In this document: positions 6,443 to 10,655 of the stretch, one piece after another
Position numbering within the stretch: the first letter of the stretch is position 1
Layout: the number at the start of each line of letters is the position of its first letter
From: Collinsella sp.
GTDB taxonomy: Bacteria > Actinomycetota > Coriobacteriia > Coriobacteriales > Coriobacteriaceae
Direction: 5' to 3'
NCBI GenBank assembly: GCA_031292915.1
Contig: JAUMSH010000001.1
Location: forward strand, 1-10,655
Length of the DNA stretch: 10,655 nucleotides
Program-made: the position numbers and the translations under genes
The notes under the pieces: generated by a model
The model's database searches: none
What the model was told of the DNA's origin: nothing
The model's input: only the letters and a program-made list of their open reading frames with translations

Positions 6443-7511
6443 CGGCTGCCACCTCCTTCTTGGAAGCAAAGCGGTCCTTGACGCGACCGAAGAGCGCCTT
6501 GAGCTGCGGGTTGTTGGTAAAGATCATGACCAGGATCAGCACGATGGCGTAGATGAGCATGCGGTAGTCCGAGAACTGACGGAGCAGCTCGGGAAGCACC
6601 GTGAGCAACGCCGCCGCGATGACGGAGCCGCGCATGTTGCCCAGGCCACCCAGGACCACGAACACCAGAATGAGGATGGACGTGTTGAAGTCGAACTTGG
6701 TGGCGGAGAGCTGCGAGAAGTTACCGCCGAAGAGAGCTCCGGCAGCACCGGCGAGGGCAGCGGAAACCACGAAGGCGATCATGCGGTACTCGGTGACGGA
6801 GATGCCTACGGACTCGGCTGCAATCTTGTTATCGCGCACGGCCATGATGGCACGGCCGGTACGGCTGCGAACCAGGTTGAGCACGATCACGAGTGCGACC
6901 ATAACCAGGATGGCACCGGCGAGGAATGTCGAGTACGTCGACACGCCCGAGGCGCCCTGGGCGCCCTTGATTATGGCGGTGCCGTCCTCGAGCAGGTGCA
7001 GGTCATCGATCGTGGAGTTGCCCGTGATGTTAAAGATCACGTGCAGGCCGCGCGAGTCGACGCCCACGATAAGGCAAGTGACGATCTCTTTGATGATCTC
7101 GCCAAAAGCCAGGGTCACGATGGCCAGATAGTCGCCGCTCAGGCGCAGGACCGGGATGCCGATCAAGAAGCCCAGGATGGCGGCAGCGATGGCGCCGACC
7201 ACGATGCTGATGATAAGGCGCACCGGATCGGAGGGAACGGCGCTCTCGAGGGCGACCGCGGTGACGATACCCGTGTAGGCACCGACACTCATAAAGCCCG
7301 CATGGCCCAGCGACAGGTCGCCCGCGATGCCGACGACGAGGTTGAGGGAAATGGCCATGACGATGTAGGCCGTAATGGGGACCAACTGACCGGCGATCAT
7401 GCGCGGGATCATATGGTTGGACTGCATAATGAACACGATGGCGAAGGCCACGATGCACATGGCATACGTGACAAAGTCGTGACGCGTCTGCTTGTCTTTA
7501 AGAAACTTCAT
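6432..7511 (-). CDS. livM: Branched-chain amino-acid ABC transporter permease LivM
   Basis: A 359-residue inner-membrane permease with about eight to ten hydrophobic segments. LivM hallmarks are SLNLVVGIAGDLSLGHAGF (55-73), LSGDYLAIVTLAFGEI (124-139) and the cytoplasmic EAA-type loop GRAIMAVRDNKIAAESVGI (219-237), which docks the ATPases. It forms the translocation channel with LivH. Two starts are possible: GTG at 7520, right after the livH stop, or ATG at 7511. AGGTGA 5-6 bases before the ATG favours 7511, a 3-residue difference. The C-terminal tail is basic, then acidic. Confidence 0.93.
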   Translation of the reverse strand: MKFLKDKQTRHDFVTYAMCIVAFAIVFIMQSNHMIPRMIAGQLVPITAYIVMAISLNLVVGIAGDLSLGHAGFMSVGAYTGIVTAVALESAVPSDPVRLIISIVVGAIAAAILGFLIGIPVLRLSGDYLAIVTLAFGEIIKEIVTCLIVGVDSRGLHVIFNITGNSTIDDLHLLEDGTAIIKGAQGASGVSTYSTFLAGAILVMVALVIVLNLVRSRTGRAIMAVRDNKIAAESVGISVTEYRMIAFVVSAALAGAAGALFGGNFSQLSATKFDFNTSILILVFVVLGGLGNMRGSVIAAALLTVLPELLRQFSDYRMLIYAIVLILVMIFTNNPQLKALFGRVKDRFASKKEVAADAQ

Positions 7512-7520
7512 AACGCTCAC

Positions 7521-8402
7521 CTACACCTTCTCGGGGACGTACTTGCCCAAGAGGCCGGCAGGCTTGACGAGCAGGACGATGATCAAAACACCAAAGACGA
7601 TGGAGTTGGCAAGGCTCGTGGAAATGTAAGCCTGCGCCATCGCCTCGATGATGCCGATGAGAATGCCGCCGACAAAGGCGCCGGGGATGGAGCCGATGCC
7701 ACCGAAGACGGCGGCGTCGAAGGCCTTGATGCCAGGCATGGCACCCGTCGTGGGCTGCAGCACCGGCGAGTAAGAGCACAAGAGCACGCCGGCGATGGCG
7801 GCAAGGGCAGAGCCGATGGCGAACGTCATCGAGATGGTGCGGTTGACGTTGATGCCCATGAGCTGAGCGGCGGCCTTGTCCTCGGACACGGCGCGCATGG
7901 CTTTGCCCATCTTGGTCTTACCTGTAAAGAACATCAGGCCGGCCATGATAACCAGGCAGGCGACGATGGTGACGAGCGAGACGGCGCTTACGTTGAACTT
8001 GGCCAAGAACTCCGGCACCTGGAAGGTGACGAGCGAAGTGAAGTTCTTGGGCGTGGCGCCCCACAGAAGCTGCGCGGCGTTCTGCAGGAAGTAGGACACG
8101 CCGATAGCCGTGATCAGAACGGCCAGCGGGCCTGCTTGGCGCAGCGGCTTATAGGCCAGACCCTCGATGAGAACACCGAGAACGGTACAGACCACACAAG
8201 AGAGAACTACAGATGCCCAGCCCGGGAGGCCGAGATACGACGTGGCGCAGAACGAGACATAGGCACCGACCATGATGACATCGCCGTGAGCGAAGTTCAG
8301 CATCTTGGCGATACCGTAGACCATGGTGTAGCCCAACGCGATGATGGCGTAGACGCTGCCCATGGACAGGCCGTTGACCAGGTATTGGATAAAGACCGTC
8401 AT
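7521..8402 (-). CDS. livH: Branched-chain amino-acid ABC transporter permease LivH
   Basis: A 293-residue permease, the normal LivH length, with hydrophobic segments throughout. Hallmarks are GLSMGSVYAIIALGYTMVYG (11-30), LNFAHGD (35-41), the EAA-type loop GKAMRAVSEDKAAAQLMGI (166-184) and FGGIGSIPGA (233-242). The frame extends upstream to 8495, but the ATG at 8402 matches the family N-terminus and follows GGGGG (8412-8416) by 9 bases. Its stop is adjacent to the alternative GTG start of livM. A 139-bp hairpin-containing gap separates it from livJ, whereas livH, M, G and F are packed without gaps. Confidence 0.94.
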   Translation of the reverse strand: MTVFIQYLVNGLSMGSVYAIIALGYTMVYGIAKMLNFAHGDVIMVGAYVSFCATSYLGLPGWASVVLSCVVCTVLGVLIEGLAYKPLRQAGPLAVLITAIGVSYFLQNAAQLLWGATPKNFTSLVTFQVPEFLAKFNVSAVSLVTIVACLVIMAGLMFFTGKTKMGKAMRAVSEDKAAAQLMGINVNRTISMTFAIGSALAAIAGVLLCSYSPVLQPTTGAMPGIKAFDAAVFGGIGSIPGAFVGGILIGIIEAMAQAYISTSLANSIVFGVLIIVLLVKPAGLLGKYVPEKV

Positions 8403-8448
8403 GTTCCACATCCCCCTTTCGAATAGGTTTCCAGTTGATGTATGAAAC

Positions 8449-8510
8449 AGGGACGTTACATCGTCCCTAGATACCAAGCAAGCAGGGAAGGCCAAAACCT
8501 CCCCTGCTTG
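8449..8510 (-). other. Two consecutive stem-loops between livJ and livH
   Basis: Hairpin A pairs AGGGACG (8449-8455) with CGTCCCT (8462-8468), loop of 6. Hairpin B pairs CAAGCAGGG (8479-8487) with CCCTGCTTG (8502-8510), and an inner AGG/CCT extends it after one mismatch. Neither is followed by a U-run on the transcribed minus strand. This position is typical for structures that protect the receptor mRNA's 3' end or partly attenuate readthrough, giving more LivJ than permease. That role is inferred. Confidence 0.55.
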
Positions 8511-8541
8511 GGATCAAAACCGCTCTATGTAAGGCGGCCAA

Positions 8542-9729
8542 TTAGGCCTGTACGTACTTGCCGTCGGTGATGACGTACGCCGTGGGCTCCTTCTGGACCT
8601 GGCCCTTATCATTCCAGGTGAGCTTGCCGGTCAGACCGTCAACGGTAATCTTGAGCATAGCCTTGGACAGCTTCTCGGCGGCCTCGGTCGGATCGGCGTC
8701 GACTCCAAGACCGGCCTCCTTGAGGGCCTCGGCCACTGCGTGCACGCCGTCGTAGGCGTCGGCGGCAAACTGGTCGGGGGTATCGCCGTACTTATCCTTG
8801 TAAGCGTTGACGAAGTCGGCATTCTTCTCGTCGTCGGCGGAGAACGGGGTCATGAGCAGCAGACCCTCGGCAAGAGAGGTGTCAAAGCCCTCAACGCCCA
8901 GGATGCCGTCCATGCCGTCGCAGCCCATCATCTTGACGTCGTAGCCCATGTCCTTGGCGTTCTTGAGCAGGACGGACGCCGGCGTGTAGTAGATCGGCGC
9001 AAAGATCATGGTGGCACCGGCCTGCTTGGCCTTGGTCAGCTGGTTCGTAAAGCTCGTGGCGGAGTCGTCCTTAAAGGTCTCCTCGTCGACAATCTCGAGC
9101 TTGGACTCAGCGGCCTGGGCCTTAAAGGAATCTGCGATGCCCGAAGAATAGGCGTCGCCGGAGTTATAGAACAGCACGAACTTCTCGTCCGCATACTTCT
9201 GCGCCAGGAACTTGGCAGCGTTGACACCCTGGTTGGGGTCGGTGAAGCAAACCTGGAAGACGCAATCCTTGCCGTCGGTGACGTCCTCGGAGGACGCGGA
9301 CGGGGTGATCATGAACGTCTTGGGGTCGTTACCACACTCTGCGGCAACGGCAACCGACGCACCCGTGGTGGTCGGGCCGACGAGGGCCTGCATGCCCCAG
9401 TCGAGCAGGGTGTTGAAGGCGTTGACGGCCTTCTCGCCGTCGGCCTGGTCATCCTCGGCCTTGCTGGCAAGCGGCAGCTCCTTGGTCGAGAAATCCTTGC
9501 AGCCGAGCTCGACACCCTGGGTAACGGACTTGCCGTAGGACGCGTTGGCGCCGGTCAGCGGGCCGATGGTGCCAATCTTAAACGAAGCGTCGCTCGAAGC
9601 GGAACCGCTGTCGCCGCCGTTGGAGGAGCAACCAGCTAGAATGGACATCGCCCCCAGACCTGCTGCGCTCGCGATAACGCTCCTGCGATTCATAACAGGG
9701 TTCAATGACTTACCGGTGAGGCTCGACAT
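8542..9729 (-). CDS. livJ: Branched-chain amino-acid ABC transporter substrate-binding lipoprotein
   Basis: A 395-residue type I periplasmic-binding-fold protein (Peripla_BP_6, Leu/Ile/Val receptor class). The N-terminus carries NRRSVIA (14-20), a hydrophobic stretch and lipobox LAGC with Cys34 as lipidation site, followed by a Ser/Gly linker and then the receptor core from about residue 50 (KIGTIGPLTGANASYG). Blocks near 185-200 (VLFYNSGDAYSSGIAD) and 366-392 (LTGKLTW, AYVITDGKY) fit the family. The ATG at 9729 follows AGGAG by 6 bases; the internal ATG at 9693 has no ribosome site. It delivers substrate to LivHM. Exact specificity (leucine, isoleucine, valine or another amino acid or amide) cannot be read from sequence alone. 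It is the first gene of the operon. Confidence 0.92.
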   Translation of the reverse strand: MSSLTGKSLNPVMNRRSVIASAAGLGAMSILAGCSSNGGDSGSASSDASFKIGTIGPLTGANASYGKSVTQGVELGCKDFSTKELPLASKAEDDQADGEKAVNAFNTLLDWGMQALVGPTTTGASVAVAAECGNDPKTFMITPSASSEDVTDGKDCVFQVCFTDPNQGVNAAKFLAQKYADEKFVLFYNSGDAYSSGIADSFKAQAAESKLEIVDEETFKDDSATSFTNQLTKAKQAGATMIFAPIYYTPASVLLKNAKDMGYDVKMMGCDGMDGILGVEGFDTSLAEGLLLMTPFSADDEKNADFVNAYKDKYGDTPDQFAADAYDGVHAVAEALKEAGLGVDADPTEAAEKLSKAMLKITVDGLTGKLTWNDKGQVQKEPTAYVITDGKYVQA

Positions 9730-9750
9730 GCGGCTCTCCTCTCAAATCTC

Positions 9751-9796
9751 GTCGGGTTTCGGTAACCCGACAGGCCATCCTTCGCCGTGTTCGGCG
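9751..9796 (-). promoter_or_regulatory. Hairpin-containing livJ leader
   Basis: GTCGGGTT (9751-9758) pairs perfectly with AACCCGAC (9764-9771), loop of 5, and CGCCG (9783-9787) pairs with CGGCG (9792-9796). The proximal stem ends 22 bases before the livJ start and just upstream of its Shine-Dalgarno. No U-run follows. It is not a riboswitch or T-box I recognise; it could tune initiation or mRNA stability. Confidence 0.4.
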
Positions 9797-10000
9797 TTCG
9801 CAAAATAGTAGACGCTTTAGTTGAGAAAAGCGGCGATTATTTCAACTTTTCTTTTGTTTTGTCCATTTATCCATATTCATGCGTATTTCTGTCGGTTTAT
9901 GCAGTTTAGCCACTTTATTGTGTGAAAGTATTGTTTCCGTTCTGTTACAAGCGTCTCTGCCCTGATTAAAACAGCCTCACCGGTCGCGTTTTGTGCACAC
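9797..10000 (-). promoter_or_regulatory. A+T-rich livJ upstream region
   Basis: A gene-free, A+T-rich stretch (18 G+C of 60 at 9841-9900) that probably contains the liv promoter. The best -35 candidate on the minus strand is TTGAAA (9845 to 9840), but only a poor -10 (AACTAA) lies 17 bases on; TACTAT further downstream is an alternative -10. AGTTGA (9819-9824) and TCAACT (9842-9847) form an inverted repeat around it. The exact promoter is unresolved. Confidence 0.3.
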
Positions 10001-10345
10001 CTAGGCGGCGATGTACTTGCCGTCCTGAATCACATAGGCCGTAGCGGGCTTTTCGACCTGGCCCTCGTCGTTCCACGTCAGCTCGCCCGTCAGGCCCTCA
10101 ATCTTGATCTTGCGCATGGCCTTGGTCAGCTGGTTGGTAAAGCTCGTGGCGGAATCGTCCTTAAAGGTCCCGGTATCGACGATGTCGAGCTTGGACGCCT
10201 TGGCCTGCTCGGCAAAGGCGTCGGCAACGCCCGAGCTGTACGTATCGCCGGAGTTGTAGAACAGGGCGATCTTGGCATCCGCGTACTTCTCGGCCAAGAA
10301 CTTCGTGGCACTGGTGCCCATGGCGGGATCGGTAAAGCAAGCCTT
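10001..10345 (-). pseudogene. Degenerate second LivJ-type binding-protein gene
   Basis: The minus-strand frame ending at TAG 10001-10003 encodes about 115 residues clearly related to LivJ. From CFTDP to TNQLTKA it matches livJ residues 161-234 at 55 of 74 positions, then jumps directly to the part equivalent to 358-395 (26 of 38 identical, starting KIEGLTGELTWND in place of VDGLTGKLTWND). Missing are the signal peptide, the entire N-terminal lobe before residue 161 and residues 235-357. No ATG or ribosome site precedes it; a TTG at 10354 is the only nearby start. The missing internal block (369 bp) keeps the frame. A binding protein without either lobe complete cannot work as a receptor. The divergence from livJ suggests an old paralogue rather than a fresh duplication. 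Confidence 0.85.
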
Positions 10346-10455
10346 ATGGCGCAAACGTTGACAGTTTGTTACGGAGTTTCGTTTGTAGCGAGCATGTTTC
10401 CAATGTTTCCGCAGCGTTTCGGGGGTGCCGTTTTGTGCGACTCCTGTTGCCTGGC

Positions 10456-10484
10456 GAGCACGTGCTCTCGGTTCACGCTAGAAT
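10456..10484 (+). promoter_or_regulatory. hom: Candidate hom promoter with operator-like palindrome
   Basis: TAGAAT at 10479-10484 matches the -10 consensus at five of six positions and lies 54 bases before the hom start. Where a -35 is expected there is instead a perfect 12-bp palindrome GAGCACGTGCTC (10456-10467). This suggests activator-dependent or repressor-controlled transcription. TATAAG at 10514-10519 is an alternative -10, also without a -35. Confidence 0.4.
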
Positions 10485-10538
10485 GCACTCAACCTGTAAT
10501 CGGTTAATCCATCTATAAGATGCACGAAGGAGCTATCT

Positions 10539-10655
10539 ATGAGCGAACCCCTGCGCACCGTGAACGTCGGCCTGATCGGTCTGGGAACCGTCGGCGGCGG
10601 CGTGGCCCGTCTGATCAAGAGCCACCACGATGAGTACCTGGCAGCCTACGGCATC
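10539..10655 (+). CDS. hom: Homoserine dehydrogenase, N-terminal fragment
   Basis: Thirty-nine codons from ATG 10539 to the window edge. The start follows GAAGGAG (10526-10532) by 6 bases. The sequence VNVGLIGLGTVGGGVARLI (residues 8-26) is the N-terminal NAD(P)-binding Rossmann turn GxGxxGxG in the form characteristic of homoserine dehydrogenase, which reduces aspartate semialdehyde to homoserine in the threonine, methionine and isoleucine pathway. No aspartokinase domain precedes it, so this is the monofunctional type. The catalytic and any ACT domain lie outside the window. Confidence 0.85.
   Translation, partial: MSEPLRTVNVGLIGLGTVGGGVARLIKSHHDEYLAAYGI

Noticed and set aside
6150..8426. 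A very long plus-strand open frame (758 codons) opposite livH, livM and livG
   Set aside because: It is antisense to three clear liv genes, very rich in Asp, His, Gly and Arg with no motifs, as expected from the reverse complement of GC-biased codons.
8740..9639. A 299-codon plus-strand open frame opposite livJ
   Set aside because: Same antisense artefact, Val/Gly/Leu-rich with no recognisable domain and no ribosome site.
10346..10354. TTG at 10354 as a genuine start making a short functional receptor-like protein
   Set aside because: There is no Shine-Dalgarno upstream, no signal peptide, and both lobes of the binding protein are incomplete.
10358..10363. Perfect TTGACA on the plus strand as a -35 of a hom promoter
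   Set aside because: No acceptable -10 lies 16-18 bases downstream, and it is about 180 bases from the hom start; it also falls within possible pseudogene remains.

Overview
The window is about 10.7 kb of mostly G+C-rich bacterial DNA. Gene content, Shine-Dalgarno starts and GC-biased coding suggest an anaerobic actinomycetote of the Coriobacteriia, perhaps Collinsella-like. That placement is inference; no rRNA or other marker gene is present.

Layout, left to right. (1) The first 61 bases hold the N-terminus of an unidentified minus-strand gene, with a TATAAT box upstream. (2) A divergent plus-strand gene encodes a bile acid:sodium symporter (BASS) superfamily membrane protein whose usual sodium-binding residues look substituted. 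(3) A convergent minus-strand pair encodes a CutC-family TIM-barrel protein and a GalT/HIT-like HPHxQ protein (probably the DUF4931 family), spaced for translational coupling. (4) A plus-strand, locally A+T-rich gene encodes a 527-residue protein: signal peptide, likely beta-propeller ectodomain, one membrane helix and a C-terminal four-cysteine zinc ribbon. It is flanked by two direct copies of an 88-bp palindromic repeat and is the least ordinary part of the window. (5) A complete minus-strand branched-chain amino-acid ABC operon, livJ-livH-livM-livG-livF, runs from 9729 down to 4868 and ends in a strong intrinsic terminator. (6) Upstream of livJ, in the same orientation, lies a degenerate 115-codon remnant of a second binding-protein gene that has lost its N-terminal lobe and an internal 369-bp block. 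(7) The plus-strand start of homoserine dehydrogenase (hom) runs off the right edge, preceded by a 12-bp palindrome and a TAGAAT box.

The liv genes work together: LivJ is the lipid-anchored receptor, LivH and LivM form the membrane channel, and LivG and LivF hydrolyse ATP. hom catalyses an aspartate-pathway step leading to threonine, methionine and isoleucine, so the right half of the window is an amino-acid uptake and synthesis neighbourhood. I see no CRISPR array, tRNA, rRNA, transposase or phage gene.
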